From Leucaena leucocephala (lineage: Eukaryota; Streptophyta; Magnoliopsida; Fabales; Fabaceae): a stretch of DNA of 64,000 bases. The notes beneath the pieces were generated by a model. It saw only the letters and a program-made list of their open reading frames with translations. It searched no databases and was not told the DNA's origin. This document shows, piece after piece, positions 11,863 to 24,292 of this stretch. The stretch is from positions 16,382,501 to 16,446,500 of the forward strand of contig CM073518.1 in the NCBI GenBank assembly GCA_037074615.1, in the 5' to 3' direction. A program made the position numbers and the translations under genes. The first letter of the stretch is position 1. Every line of letters begins with the position of its first letter.

Positions 11863-11939
11863 TACGTAAGTACCCAGGAAAGACTGGATGAACCGACTAG
11901 GTCCACTCACTTCTAGCCTCCTTAGACAGCACCTACGTA
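11863..11939 (-). other. Conserved LTR stem-loop (long-arm form)
   Basis: Minus-strand arms TACGTAGGTGC and GTACTTACGTA pair over 11 bp including G-U pairs. The inner stem has an A-C mismatch (AGGCTAG against CCAGTCT), intermediate between the G-C and A-U versions in other copies. Confidence 0.6.
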
Positions 11940-12432
11940 CACAGTACTTATCATATTCTGATGTTCAGTCTTAAATTCGGCAGCATAACGGCGTTTCTCA
12001 AAATTCTTAAAATCCACTTCAACATAATCTCCCTGTAATTGGTTAGATATGGGGAATGAGATTCGGGGGAATCTCAGTAGTAATAATCATAACAATATAT
12101 GTAATGCAGAGTGATAGTGTTTGCTTGTGATTGTGTACAGATAAGTATGCTGCGTGCTTCCATATTTAATAACATATGATCATAGCATTGTAATAGAGAT
12201 TCAAGCATAACATATAAGACAACAATCCAACCAAACAATAGCACAACAAATCACAAAGACATTACATAAAAGCTAGGATTACTTACTACCTCAAAAGCTT
12301 AGCAGAACTCTACTATCTCTATATTGCTTCCAACTCCGCCAGAACTTCCTTTCTTCTTTCTTTCTCCTTCTCTCTCTTCTTTCTCTCTCTTTCTTGCCCA
12401 AAACCGTGATGCAAATGAATGGGGAGGGGGGT

Positions 12433-12439
12433 ATTTATA
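12433..12439 (-). promoter_or_regulatory. TATA box of the minus-strand solo LTR
   Basis: The reverse complement reads TATAAAT followed by a C-run. On the + strand a CT-rich stretch (about 12350-12400) lies beside it, matching the GA-rich tract downstream of the TATA box in the other LTRs. Confidence 0.65.
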
Positions 12440-14122
12440 GTTTCCTTCGATGGCATTTTCGTAATTTTGAAGCCTTATGAACTTGTGGTCCTGGTTTTTC
12501 CTGGAATTTCCTATTTTCTTTTATTCCTTTTTACTGCATCATCCAGGACACCTCAGTGGACACCTCAACGAACACCTCAGCAAAACATTTCTCACATGTC
12601 TAAATCCCGGGACACCTCATCAGCTGACTCAGTATTTTCAGATAGTTCCAGAGTCTTACACCGGAATCAGCGGTTGAGATTGTGCCACGTGTCCATAACT
12701 TTTCTTCTACCTCTAAGATGACGCCATGTGGCATCTGGAAGGGACCTTTCACGCCTTCCAATGCTATCCAGATAAGTCTCAGACTTTATCTTATCACCTC
12801 CTCGGTTATCGTGCTAACCGAGTAACTTTACTTTACTGAAAAGTCATTAAATCATTATTCTAATGTCACTTTTCCCCCTGAATCACTGGGCCTACGTTTT
12901 TTGGCTTGGGAATATCAACTTGGGTCTCTGATCCAGCCCAAGTACTCTGATGGCACGATTCCCAAGAAACACCCCTTGGCAAATTACTAAAATGCCCTTA
13001 GTCTCTCTTTCTTTACTTTATTAGGTCTAGGGGCATTATTATCTTTTTCCATCTTACCAGTGTATTCTTTGACCCTGGTCAACTATCCAGATAACTTCCC
13101 TGGACTGTCTAACCTTAGGCAAATGACCAAAATACCCTTTACTCATTCTTCAGCTGTTCTATAACATAGGGGCATTTTCGTCATTTCGCACTTTTTTCCC
13201 GGACACCGGCCCCTTTTACCACTGGACTGATCTAATGGGCCTGGGCCTTCCCTGTTGTCACTAAAGGCCTTAGAAACACTATACGGCCCCCTGGCCACAG
13301 TCTGATCATCCCTATCTGGACTGCTTTTCCTTTACCGATTATAACTGTAAATTCCCATCTTCCAGAATTTTTACAGAAAAATTGGGACCTCAAATCAAAA
13401 TTCTGTGAATCCTCATTCAACCCGGAATCCATTTCTCTATCTCCCGGTATTTTCAGATATTTTATCCGGATCGGGCTGTTTTGGCCTGAAAAAGCGCTCA
13501 CGCGCATACTTTTCCAAAATGACCATTTTACCCCTGGTCATATTTCTAATTCTTTCATACACATAGAGACCTCATATGCACATTTCACAATTCAGTGAAA
13601 TGATCAGCATAATTTTCTCTATTTTTTGGCAAAATATGGTACTCATCGTCTACCAGCCCGATCTTTCCCATAATTACGATTATGCCCCTGCATTCTCTTT
13701 CTGGCATCTTAACCTCATCTTCCCATCCCTCATCTTAAGGTCTAGAAATTCTCTTTAAATAAGTCATCCCCTAAACTCTTCGGGAGTCATTGTTAATTGA
13801 AAGGCTCGACAACCCACCCATATCAGGTTATCTTACACAAGAGCCAGCCCATATCAAGCTACCTGCAGAATTCTTAGGCTTAAGACTTAGGATATTCCTC
13901 ATATTCCTCATTTTGAACCTAGGTGAACTGTCCCGATTCTATAGGTTAAAGACTTAACTCATCTTTAAATCCTAAAGGACTTAGCTCATCCCTCGGATTC
14001 CTACAAAATACAGGTAAGTAGTCCGCCCATATCAGATTACTATCATGGGACTACAGGTTTAGTAGCTTGCCATTATCAGACTATCTCCCAGTTCTCCTAG
14101 ACCCAAAAATCGGGATGTTACA

Positions 14123-14219
14123 TCCCCTTATAGGATAGTTTTTGGGAAAGCTTGTCACATGCCAGTGGAGATAGAGCACAAGACATTTTGGGCCGTGAAA
14201 GCTTGTAATAAGGACCTTG
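14123..14219 (+). pseudogene. Tat/Ogre-like gypsy integrase, fragment 3
   Basis: It continues the core after the LTR insertion, with the block RIVFGKACHMPVEIEHK and then FWAVKA. That block is characteristic of Tat/Athila-type integrases. It is cut at 14219 by the start of a copia LTR; the same frame goes on at 28257 after one copy of CCTTG is removed. Confidence 0.8.
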
Positions 14220-17200
14220 TGTTAGAAATTATGCCTTAGGGGCCAATCATTATATTATGAACATTGTTGATTTATGAATTTCTTAATTATGTTATCATAT
14301 CATTTTCATGTTTACTGTGATGACCACCCTTGGATAACTCATGATCGTATCCTAAATATCCCTGGTCGGTCATCTATGCGGGAGCAGAGATGAAATAAGA
14401 CCAGTACGATTTTGAAGATGTATAGAGATATAAATCAAAGTCATAGGCACATGTAAAAGTACAAGGTGTTGGACTGACCTGCTATAAGAGAGCTGCATGG
14501 GTTAAGTCATAAGCTTCTCTCATATACAAACCATGTCGCTATGCCCTTTGACCTGAGATCATCATGGATTCCTACATGACAAATGCTCAGCTTTGACTTA
14601 GTCAAAAGTCACTTTTGACCGAGTGATCATAAAGACTATGTTCGAGCTTAGTGGTTTTTCATGCGGAGGAATATGAATGGTCAAGATGGGATTTGTCCCT
14701 CACATTCGTAAAGAGATACTACTGGGCCCCTCAATGAGTGAGTCTGAGAAATGTATGGCCATACTGTAATGAAAAGGTAGTTTCATTTCTATACTCAGAC
14801 TACTCAGGGATCGAGAAAGTAACGGTCAGAAATAGGAGGATGACGTTCTCCACGCCTCATCCATGACCAAAATATCGTGTGACCAAAGGGACATTTTATG
14901 GTTGTATGAAAGGTTACATCATTCATCGATCCTCATATGATTTGAGTAGCCGTGACGTTTTGCTAGAGACCGCTCACAACTTGTAGGTCAGTATAGTAAC
15001 TGGCCTACTGCCAACTTCATATGGGCCTACAGGGTCGCATACATTGAATCTAAGACATGTCCAGATTCATTGAATATAAGACATGTCTATATTCAATGAA
15101 TAATCTAGGGTGGACGTGTATATATATTTATATATATAAATTCGTATATATATATATATTATATAATATAAGAGATATTTGCAAGATTCAATTTATAAGG
15201 ATAAATTAAATCTCTATCACTTTTAATTTAAAATTCAAATTGATATGATATCTCAAATTTGATTTATGAGAATAAATCAAATATAATTCTGTCTTATCTT
15301 TATTTTAAATTAAATAAATAGTTAAATTAAATCTGTGGGACGGATTTAATATAAATCATATTTATTTAAGTAGTTTCTTATCAAATTATGCAATATATGA
15401 TATTGTATTAATTTTGGAATTAATAAGATTAATTTTGAAATCCAACTCAGTTAGAACATCGATAGCATCCTATATATTTGACATTAGGGGCTAGGGTTCT
15501 AGACAAGTGACAAGGAGAGGGCAAAAGGTTTGCAGATAAGAAATGGCCAAAATAGAGACTGTGAGGACTGATTATTGAGAAAGCCCTAAAGGGATAAGAG
15601 GCGCTAGCACGTTGTTCGTGATTGGAACGCTGTTCATGTGGATACCGGTAGAGGAAGCTATAATATCCTTAATTTCTGTACTGATTTCTATGTACAGATT
15701 AAATGGAATATATGAGTTCTTTTTCAGGAAAAAGATGTGGTCCTTTATGTAAAGAAAAGGATTAAATTGCAAAAGGAAGGAAATAAAAGGACTTAAATGC
15801 AATTATGAAAAGTTTAAAGTTAGGAAAGAAAGGTAGACAAAAATGTGGGGTCCTAAAGTGTAATTTTAGCCAAATAAAGGGACTTAGATAAAAAGAAGAA
15901 AAGTTTCTGGGCTAAAAGTGTAATTATGAAAACTTGGACCAGAAACAGGCAAAATAGTGATCGTACTCCGATCAGCCCCATATTCCACCAGTAGGTAGAG
16001 CAAGTGACGCCGGGTAATCCAGCCTAATACTGGAATTTTTGAAGACTCCAGATAGCCAGAAATGGACTGATCGTTCAAAAGTTATAAAAATTCATACCGG
16101 ATACCCTAGGTTTCAGATATAAGTAAGAAATTACAGGATGATGCACCCTTATGGGGCGGATGTCGGGAAACTGACAGAATACCGATAGGAGGTTTGTAGG
16201 AAAAGTTATCTGCAAATTAGAAAATTCAGACGGGGTATGAGGCCTCCAAGGATCCGATAGGGAGATTTATCGGTATTTAAACTAAGACTGAATGAGGTCA
16301 GGTAACAACTGTCAGATGCCTGTTATGACCCAAATGGCTGCCCAGACATAGTAGGGCAGTGTATCTGATAGAAGGAGCCAGTATCCAGAAATGTGTATAA
16401 ACGGTAAATAATAATAAAATATTCAGTGAATTATGCCCGAGGAAGATTCCTCGAAATACATGCCATAAAGGTGATGGACCTAGAAAGGCCCAACAAAGGC
16501 CCAATAAGACTCTTGGACTGATAGGTGGGCCAGTGTCCGGCAGAACCCCGGAAAAGTGCGAAATTACGAAAATGCCCCTGTGTTGTACCAAAGGGGTAAT
16601 AGGCGTATGAAGGGCATTTTGGTCATTCTGGACAGGCCTAGAGGCCAAGACATATACATATGAAGTTAATCAGAGTCAGTATATGCTCTGATAAAGTATA
16701 GAAAGATGTAAAATGATAGTTTTGCCCTTAGGGTTAAAATAGTGCAAGAAAGGGCACCCAGGGGTATTTTCGTAATTTACAAAGGGATGTTTCTTGGGAA
16801 TCGAGCCATCAGAGTACTTGAGCTTGATCAGAGACCCAAGATAATATTCCAAGGCCCAAAAACGTAGCCCATGAAGTATGTGGGAAAAAGTGGCATTAAA
16901 ATACTATTTTAATGCTGTTTTAATAAAGTAAAATTACTCGGTCGGCACAATAACCGAGAAGGTGATCAGATAAAGTCCTGGACTTATCTGGATAGCATTG
17001 GATGGCGTGACAGGTGCCAGCAAGATGACACATGGTGCCAACATAGAGGAGAAAGAAAAAGTTAAGGACATGTGGCATAATCTTAGCCGGTGAGTCAAGT
17101 TTGTGGGAAATCGGACCGGACCGGTACTGGATTGGACTGGAACTGCTGAGTCAGCTGATGAGGTGTCCCAAGAGCTTGTAATTTTGCCATGTGAAGAATG

Positions 17201-17346
17201 TGGGAGGTGAGGTATCCCATGTGTTGGCATTGAGTGATGTCATGCATGGTGCAGTAAAAGGAATAAAGAAAAATAGGAAATTCCGGAAAAACCAGGACCA
17301 TAGGATCAGATGGCTTCAAAATTACAAGAATGCCATTGAAGGAAAC

Positions 17347-17353
17347 TATAAAT
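17347..17353 (+). promoter_or_regulatory. TATA box of the gypsy LTR at 15659
   Basis: TATAAATACCCC, with a GA-rich stretch about 40-100 bp downstream, as in the other family members. Confidence 0.65.
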
Positions 17354-18105
17354 ACCCCTAGCTCTTCATTCCCACGGCCTAAGGAGCATTTAGAGAGATA
17401 AGGAAGTGCTTGAGAGAGAAAGTGAGAAAAAGAAAGAAGAAAGGAAGTTCTGGTGAAGTGGGAAGCAGTAGAGAAGTTCTGAAGTTCTGCTTTCAAGGTA
17501 GTAACTAATCTTAGCTTTTATGTAATGTCTTTGTGAATTGTTGTGCTATTGTTTGGTTGGATTGTTGTCTTATATGTTATGCTTGAAGCTCTATTACAAT
17601 GCTATGATCATATGTTATTGAATATTGAAGCATGCAGCATACTTATCTGTACACAATCACAAGCAGGCACTATCACACTGCCTTACATATATTGTTATGA
17701 TTGTTGCTACTGGGATTCTTTTGAATCTCATTCCCATAAATAACATTACAGGGGAGGCTCTGTCAAAATAGAATTTGGAAATTTTAGGAGACGCCGGTAG
17801 GCTGCCGAAATTCTGGCAACAAAGCAGGAACAAAGAAAGGAACTGATACGTACTGTGTATGTAACATCCCAATTTTTAGGCCTAGAGATGCAGAGATAGC
17901 CTAAGATTAAGAGGCTACTAGACCCCTTTTTAGCAGAAGTTCCAGAGGAACGTAAAGAGTTTCAGGGACTAAGATGCAATAAGCGAAAGTACGGGAACTT
18001 ATGTGTAAACAGTGGAAGTCCCAAGGGGTAAATGGCCATTTGGGGATGATGTAAAGGTCAAAGGTTCAAGACTTGACCAGTTAGGTCATGATGATAAAGA
18101 AGTTG

Positions 18106-18332
18106 GTCGCGACAAGAGTGTATTATGGTCGCGACGAATATTGGCAGAGAGGATTGGTCGTGACGGATATGTATGTGGTGTCGCGACTAATGAGTAGAAT
18201 GAGCCTGGTTGCGACTAAAAAGTGATATGGTCGCGACGAAAGACTGTTATGGTCACGACTAAAGGATGTTGTGGTCGCGACTAATGAACCAAAAGATGTT
18301 ATGTCGCGATAAGGTGATGATGAGGTCGCGAC
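18106..18332. repeat. GTCGCGAC palindromic minisatellite in a gypsy LTR
   Basis: Copies or variants start at 18106, 18128, 18158, 18180, 18208, 18230, 18252, 18274, 18303 and 18325, so intervals are 22 or 28-30 bp. Variants such as GTCGTGAC, GTCACGAC and GTTGCGAC are single CpG-decay changes. The long spacer contains GGCAGAGAGG. Confidence 0.9.
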
Positions 18333-18914
18333 TAGTGGCTAAAGTAGTGCTAGCCGTATGGGCCAAGAGTGGGGCAGGTCCAAATGAGATAGTTACCCGG
18401 TTAGAGATAGAATTGGGGAAAGAGGTCAGATACAGGAAAGGTTATCTGGAGACCATGAGATGGACTGATAAGTTGTACTCATGGGACCCACAAGATGACA
18501 CATGGCATTAGAGCATGATTCAGTAACCTTTCAGTACAGTGAAGTTACTCGGTTGGCACAAAAACTGAGGAGGTGATCAGATAAGTCTAGGACTTATCTG
18601 GATAGCATTAGGAAGCGTGCAAGGTCTCTTCCAGGCGCCACATAGCATTAGTCTGGAGAAAGCAGATAAAGCTGAGGACGCGCATTACGAGGTAGGACTT
18701 TGGACCGGTGAGTCAGCCTGATGAGTCAGCATGCTGAGGTGTCCAGGATTTTCAGCATGTGCAAAATGTGACGATGAGGTGTCCTCTGAGGTGGCATGCT
18801 GAGGTGTCCCGATGATGCAGTAAAAGGAAATTAAGGAAAATAGGAAATTCCAGGAAAAACCAGGACCACATATTCAGAGTTCATAGAAATTACGATTGTG
18901 CCATTGAGGGAGGC

Positions 18915-18921
18915 TATAAAT
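18915..18921 (+). promoter_or_regulatory. TATA box of the nested gypsy LTR
   Basis: TATAAATACCCCCC followed by a GA-rich tract at about 18955-19020. Confidence 0.7.
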
Positions 18922-19426
18922 ACCCCCCATGGCCTTCATTTGCTCCACGCATGGAGAAGGGAAAGAGAGAGAAAGAAGAGAGAGAAGGAGAAGGAAGGGA
19001 AGAGAGAAAGGAAGTAAGGAAGTTCTGGCGGAGCTGGAAGCAGAGTAGAGATAGTAGAGTTCTGCTGAGCTAGCCAGGTAGTAACTAATCCTAGCTTTTA
19101 TGTAATGGCTTTGTGATTTGATATGCTATTGTTTGGTTGGATTATTGTCTTATATGTTATGTCTGAAGCTCTACTGCAATGCTATCATCATATGTCATTG
19201 AGTATGGAAGCACGCAGCATACTTATCTGTACACAATCACAAGCAAGCACTGTCACACTGCATTACATATATTGTTATGATTGTTGCTACTGAGATTCCC
19301 CCGAATCTCATCCCCATACATAACCCATTACAGGGAGGTTATGCTGAAGTGGATTTTGAGAATGCTAAGAGACGCCGTTATGCTGCCGAAGTAAAGACTG
19401 AACATCAGTATATGATAAGTACTGTG

Positions 19427-19501
19427 TACGTAGTGCGTTCTAAGGAGGCTAGAAGTGAGTGGACCTAGCCGATTCATCTAGTCTTTCCTGGGTACTACGT
19501 A
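19427..19501 (+). other. Conserved LTR stem-loop (short-arm form)
   Basis: Outer arms are TACGTAGTGC and GTACTACGTA; the inner stem is AGGCTAG/CTAGTCT with the A-U pair, as at 10027. The apical stem has one C-A mismatch. Confidence 0.6.
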
Positions 19502-20001
19502 GAATGGTAGTCCTTATGAGGGGATTACCGAATCAGTACAGTTCAGTTCTTTGTACAGATGAAGCGTAGCAGTTGTGCTGTCGGAGTTTAGGCAGAAAGA
19601 GATGTAATAGAGATAGAAAGATTATGTATATGTCTTGTTGTGTATGCCTTGCTGTATGACATTATGTTATCCAATGATAAATATTGTTTGGCATATTCAA
19701 TTTATGTATGGTAAATTAAGGAAATTCGCAGGTCCTGAGGCAGCAGTGTTCTGACCTCAGTTTGACCTAGTAAACGGAGGAGTCTGGCCACGAGATTTAG
19801 TGAGCCGGTAGTACACATCTGGGACATTCCGTGAATAGGTAATAAGCCTCATTTGGATGTGTATAATGAGAGAAACCAATTCTCAAAGTAAAGGTTCAGA
19901 ATAAGGAACTTAGGAGTGAAAGTTCAATCTCTGGACTTAAGTTAAGCTAAAATTGCTTCCGCAAGTGTACTCTGAGGAGTTTAAAGGAGGATGTTTCAGT
20001 G

Positions 20002-20078
20002 TACGTAGGTGCTGTCTAAGGAGGCTGGAAGTGAGTGGACCTAGCAGGTTCATCCAGTCTTTCCTGGGTACTTACGTA
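20002..20078 (+). other. Conserved LTR stem-loop (long-arm form)
   Basis: Arms are TACGTAGGTGC and GTACTTACGTA, with inner stem AGGCTGG/CCAGTCT. It belongs to the outer LTR and begins 4 bases after the nested insertion. Confidence 0.62.
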
Positions 20079-20199
20079 GAATGGTAGCTCCTACAGGAAT
20101 TACCGAATCGGTTCAAGATCGGTTACTTTCTACAGACGAAATGTAGCAGTTATGCTGCCGGATTTTAGACAACGGAAAGTCTAACAAAAATATGAGAAC

Positions 20200-20580
20200 G
20201 TTAAACATGCACTGATGTATAACAGTAGATTATTTAATAATAATTGTTATCTGGCATGTTTGACTGATATGTGATGTATGTATGCACTAATATGTAAAGT
20301 TGGTTGCTGAAAAATGGCCTTGTGAACAGTAACCCGTGGAGACCTATGGGTGTTTAATAAATCTTTAAAAATAGAAAATGGTTGAATAAATGTATGATAT
20401 TTTTATGGTAAATAGTAGACATCCTAAAATTTAATTTGATATATATATAGTGCCTCATTTGGATGTATACACGAAAAGATATAAATTGTTAAAATTGGGA
20501 CTAGAATGCTGGATTCAGGAGAAAGTCATTGGATGAACAGTAAATTTGAAATGTTGACCCACGTTGAATTTGTCAAGGAA
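20200..20580 (+). repeat. Tandem duplication in a gypsy LTR, left copy
   Basis: This 381-bp LTR segment is repeated at 21404-21782 with only a few differences. The pol fragment 20581-21403 lies between the copies. Confidence 0.9.
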
Positions 20581-21403
20581 TTGGTTATCCTCCAATAATG
20601 TGATGTTGGACTGCAGAAACAAGACCCTGGTTCTTGGTCCAAAGATCACTGATCGGAGCTCAGAAGTGCGACTGGACTTCATGACGGAGGCTCAGGCAAA
20701 AAAATGTTTACGGAAAGGATGTCAGGGATATGTGGTATTCTTTTCTATTCAAACAGAAGTAGAAGAAGGCATCGGGGAGATTCCAGTAGTCAATGAATTT
20801 CCTGAAGTCTTTCCAAAGGAGATTCAGGGATTGCCTTCAGAGCGTGAAGTGGAATTTGCGATTGACATTATACCTGGAGCTGGACCAGTATCAAAAGACC
20901 CGTACAGGATGGCTCCCAATGAAATGATGGAACTAAAGAAGCAAATTGAGGAGCTATTGGAGAAGGGTTTCATACGACCCAGTGTATCGCCATGGGGTGC
21001 TCCAGTACTATTCATAAAAAAGAAAGATGGCAGTTTAAGGCTATGCATTGACTACAGGGAATTAAATAAGCTTACAATTAAGAATAAGTATCCTCTTCCC
21101 AGAATCGACGACCTGCTGGACCAGTTGGCAGGAGCGAGCTTATTCTCCAAGATTAACTTGAGATCTGGCTACCATCAACTAAGGGTCAAGCCAGATGATA
21201 TTCCAAAGACGGCATTCAGGACGCGCTACGGGCATTTTGAGTTTCTGGTGATGCCTTTTGGACTAACCAATGCACCTGCTATTTTCATGGACTACATGAA
21301 TCGGATTTTCAGGCCTTATCTAGATCAGTTCATGGTGGTCTTCATTGATGATATTCTGGTGTACTCCAAATCTCCAGAGGAGCATGAAAGGCATTTGAGG
21401 ATT
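20581..21403 (+). pseudogene. Captured gypsy protease-end/reverse transcriptase fragment inside an LTR
   Basis: The frame is uninterrupted from about 20564 to 21478, but both ends are LTR-derived and the first codon is TTG. The pol part begins in the end of a gypsy protease (WLSSNN, LDCRNK). It runs through the PEVFP linker and RT motifs LCIDYRELNKLT, GYHQLRV, FEFLVMPFGLTNAP and VFIDDILVYS, and stops at the HLRIV block. There are no stops, yet the first catalytic aspartate, normally in KIDLRSGY, is Asn (AAC). It is a fragment with no start codon of its own and no RNase H or integrase. Confidence 0.88.
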
Positions 21404-21782
21404 GTTAAACATGCACTGATGTATAACAGTAGATTATTTAATAATAATTGTTATCTGGTATGTTTGACTGATATGTGATGTATGTATGCACTAATATGTA
21501 AAGTTGGTTGCTGAAAAATGGCCTTGTGAACAGTAACCCGTTGAGACCTATGGATGTTTGATAAATCTTTAAAAATAGAGAATGGTTGAATAAATGTATG
21601 ATATTTTTATGGTAAATAGTATATATCCTAAGATTTAATTTGATATATATAGTGCCTCATTTGGATGTATACACGAAAAGATATAAATTGTTAAAGTTGG
21701 GACCAGAATGCTGGATTCAGGAGAAAGTCATTGGATGAACAGTAAAATTGAAACATTGACCTACGTTGAATTTGTCAAGGAA
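21404..21782 (+). repeat. Tandem duplication in a gypsy LTR, right copy
   Basis: It matches 20200-20580. Sequence right of it (TGGTCAACC...) is normal LTR sequence, so this copy is in its original context on the right, and the left copy is in its original context on the left. Confidence 0.9.
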
Positions 21783-22120
21783 TGGTCAACCAATGATTTT
21801 TCCCTGAAATATACTTAAGTTATCTTCATGTATCAATTTGAACCACTTCATTTAGATTTTTCTATAATTAGTTATGAATTTTCAAAGTCAGGTCACTCAT
21901 CTGGAATTTGCCACAGTGAACAGTACCCGATATGAATAAAATTCCAGATTAAGAGTTTAGACTTCGATAACCCTGAAACTGGTTCTAAGTGCTACTGAAT
22001 GGTCCTTAAGATGTATAAAAATAAGGATGTGATAGAAGCCAATCTGAGTCGTCAACTTCTCGCGATCGAAAAGAGACTACCAGGCATCTTGAACGTTAGA
22101 AGATCGAAAAGAGACTTCCA

Positions 22121-22201
22121 GTCGCGACTAGAAGCTAAGGAGGTCGCGAATGACAACTCCAGAGATGACAGGTCGCCATGAGAAGCTGATGAGGTCGCGA
22201 A
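22121..22201. repeat. GTCGCGAC array, middle piece of the split copia LTR
   Basis: Units start at 22121, 22143, 22172 and 22194 (22, 29, 22 bp). The array resumes at 28051 after the second LTR insertion, which struck inside it. Confidence 0.8.
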
Positions 22202-23704
22202 TGAAAACTCCAGAGATGACAGGTTGTAATATCCCTAATTTTCTATACTGATTTATATGTACAGATTGAATGAAATGTACGAATCATTTTTCAGGAAAAA
22301 GATGTGGTTGTTTATGTAAAGAAAGGGATTAAATTGAAAAAGAAAAGAGATGAAAGGACTTGATTGCAATTATGGAAAGGTTAAGGCTAAGAAGGAAAGT
22401 AGACAAAAATGTGGGGTCCTTAAGTGTAATTTTAGCCAAATAAAGGGGCTTAATTTAAAAGAAGAAAAGTTTCCGGGGCAAAAGTGTAATTATGAAAACC
22501 TGGACCGGAAATAGGCAAAAATAGTGATCGTACTCCGACCAGCCCCATATTCCACCAGTAGATAGAGCAAGTGACGCTGGGTAATCCAGCTTAATACAAG
22601 AATTTTTCAAGACTCCAGATAGCAAAAATTGATCTGATAGTCCAAAAGTTATAAAAATTCCTACCGGATATCCTAGATTTCAGATCTAGGTGAGAAATTA
22701 CAGGATGATGTGTCCTGATGGGGCAGAGGTCCAAAAACTGACAAAATACCGATAGGAGGTCTATAGGAAAAGTTATTCACAAATTAGCAAATACAGACGG
22801 GAGTATGAGGCCTCCGGGGATCCGATTAGGGAATTTATCGGTATTTAAAAAGGGACTGAATGAGTTCGGATGACCTCAGTCAGATGATTGTTATAACCCA
22901 CAGAGGTGCCTAAACACAGCAGGCCAGTGTATCTGGTAAAAGGACCCGGTGTTCGGATATGTGTAAAAATGGTGTATGTTAGATAAAAGGCTCGATGAAC
23001 ATTGCCTGAGGAAGATTCCTTGTAATACGTACCAAGAAGGTAATGGACCCTGTAAGGCCCAATAATGGCGCCAACAAAGGCCCAATAAGATCCTTGGAAT
23101 GATAGGTGGGCCAGTGTCCAGCAGAACCCCGGAAAAGTGCAAAATTACTAAAATGCCCCTGTGTTGTACTGAAGGGTAGCAGGTGTATGAAGGGCATTTT
23201 GGTCATTCTGGACAGGCCTAGAGGCCAATACATATACAGGTAAAGTTAACTAGAGTTAGTATATCCCCTGACAAAGTACAGAAAAGGTGTAAAATGACAG
23301 TTTTGCCCTTAGGGTTAAGATAGTGCATGAAAGGGCACCCGGGGTATTTTGGTCATTTCGCAGGGGATCTGTAATTGAGTTTAGACCCAGTATAAAAATG
23401 TTAATGATATAAAGTATCCAGATACTAATTTAAGGTCAAAAGACATAATATGGATTTTCAGAAAAATTAGATTCAAAAAATGGCTCAGTTTTCGAGGCGA
23501 CGGACCGGGCCGGTACCAGATTGGACCAGAAGGCTTCTAGCTCCCTACAATTTCACCATGTGAAGAATGTGAGGGGTGAGGTGTCCCTTGAGGTATCCCC
23601 TTGATGATGCAGTAAAGGAATAAAAGAAAAATAGGAAATTCTGAAAAAACCAGGGCCACAAGTTCATAAGGCTTCAAAATTACAAGAATGCCATCCATCA
23701 AAAC

Positions 23705-23711
23705 TATAAAT
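23705..23711 (+). promoter_or_regulatory. TATA box of the gypsy LTR at 22225
   Basis: TATAAATACCCCCC, followed by a GA-rich tract near 23750-23810. Confidence 0.65.
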
Positions 23712-24215
23712 ACCCCCCTAGCTCTTCATTCTCACGGCCAAGAAGCACTTTAGAGAGATAAAGAAGTTCTTGAGAGAGAAAGTGAGAGAAAGAAAGAAGA
23801 AAGGAAGTTCTGGCGGAGTTGGAAGCAGTATGGAAGTTCTGGAGTTCTGCTAAGCCTTTGAGGTAGTAACTAATCCTAGCTTTTATGTAATGTCTTTGTG
23901 ATTGGTTGTGCTATTGTTTGGTTGGATTGTTGTGTTATATGTTATGCTTGAAGCTCTATTACAATGCTATGATCATATGTTATTGAATATGGAAGCACGC
24001 AGCATACTTATCTGTACACAATCACAAGCAAGCACTGTCACTCTGCATTACATAAATTGTTAGGATTATTACTACTGAGATCCCCTCGAATCTCATCCCA
24101 AATAACCCATTACAGGGGAGGCTATGTCAAAATAAATTTTGGAAATCTTGAAGGACGCCGTTAGGCTGCCGAAATTCTGGCAAAGTGGTAAAGAAAGGAA
24201 CTGATACGTACTGTG

Positions 24216-24292
24216 TACGTAGGTACTATCTAAGGAGGTTGGAAGTGAGTGGACCTAGCCGGTTCATCCAGTCTTTCCTGGGTACTTACGTA
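24216..24292 (+). other. Conserved LTR stem-loop (long-arm form)
   Basis: Arms are TACGTAGGTAC and GTACTTACGTA. The A in GGTAC makes an A-U pair where GGTGC copies have G-U, so pairing is kept. Confidence 0.62.

Larger units (their letters stand above)
11365..14122 (-). mobile_element. Solo gypsy LTR, minus strand, 2,758 bp, duplication TCCCC
   Basis: On the + strand it reads TGAAACATCC ... GGGATGTTACA, the reverse of a TGTAACATCC...GGATGTTTCA LTR. TCCCC flanks it at 11360-11364 and 14123-14127. It contains the minus-strand TATA box near 12433 and the stem-loop at 11863-11939. It interrupts the gypsy integrase between codons that are still recognisable on both sides. Confidence 0.92.
17860..19998 (+). 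mobile_element. Nested solo gypsy LTR, 2,139 bp, duplication GTGTA
   Basis: It starts TGTAACATCCC and ends GGATGTTTCA. GTGTA flanks it at 17855-17859 and 19999-20003. It holds a GTCGCGAC array (18106-18332), a TATA box (18915) and a stem-loop (19427-19501). The insertion point is directly at the base of the stem-loop of the receiving LTR. Confidence 0.92.
15659..22034 (+). mobile_element. Solo gypsy LTR with internal insertion and duplication, duplication GAAGC
   Basis: It starts TATAATATCC (one G-to-A change from TGTAATATCC) and ends GGATGTGATA. GAAGC flanks it at 15654-15658 and 22035-22039. It carries a nested LTR (17860-19998) and a 1.2-kb tandem duplication that includes a captured pol fragment (20200-21782). 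Without these it is about 3.0 kb, the usual size of this family. Confidence 0.88.
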
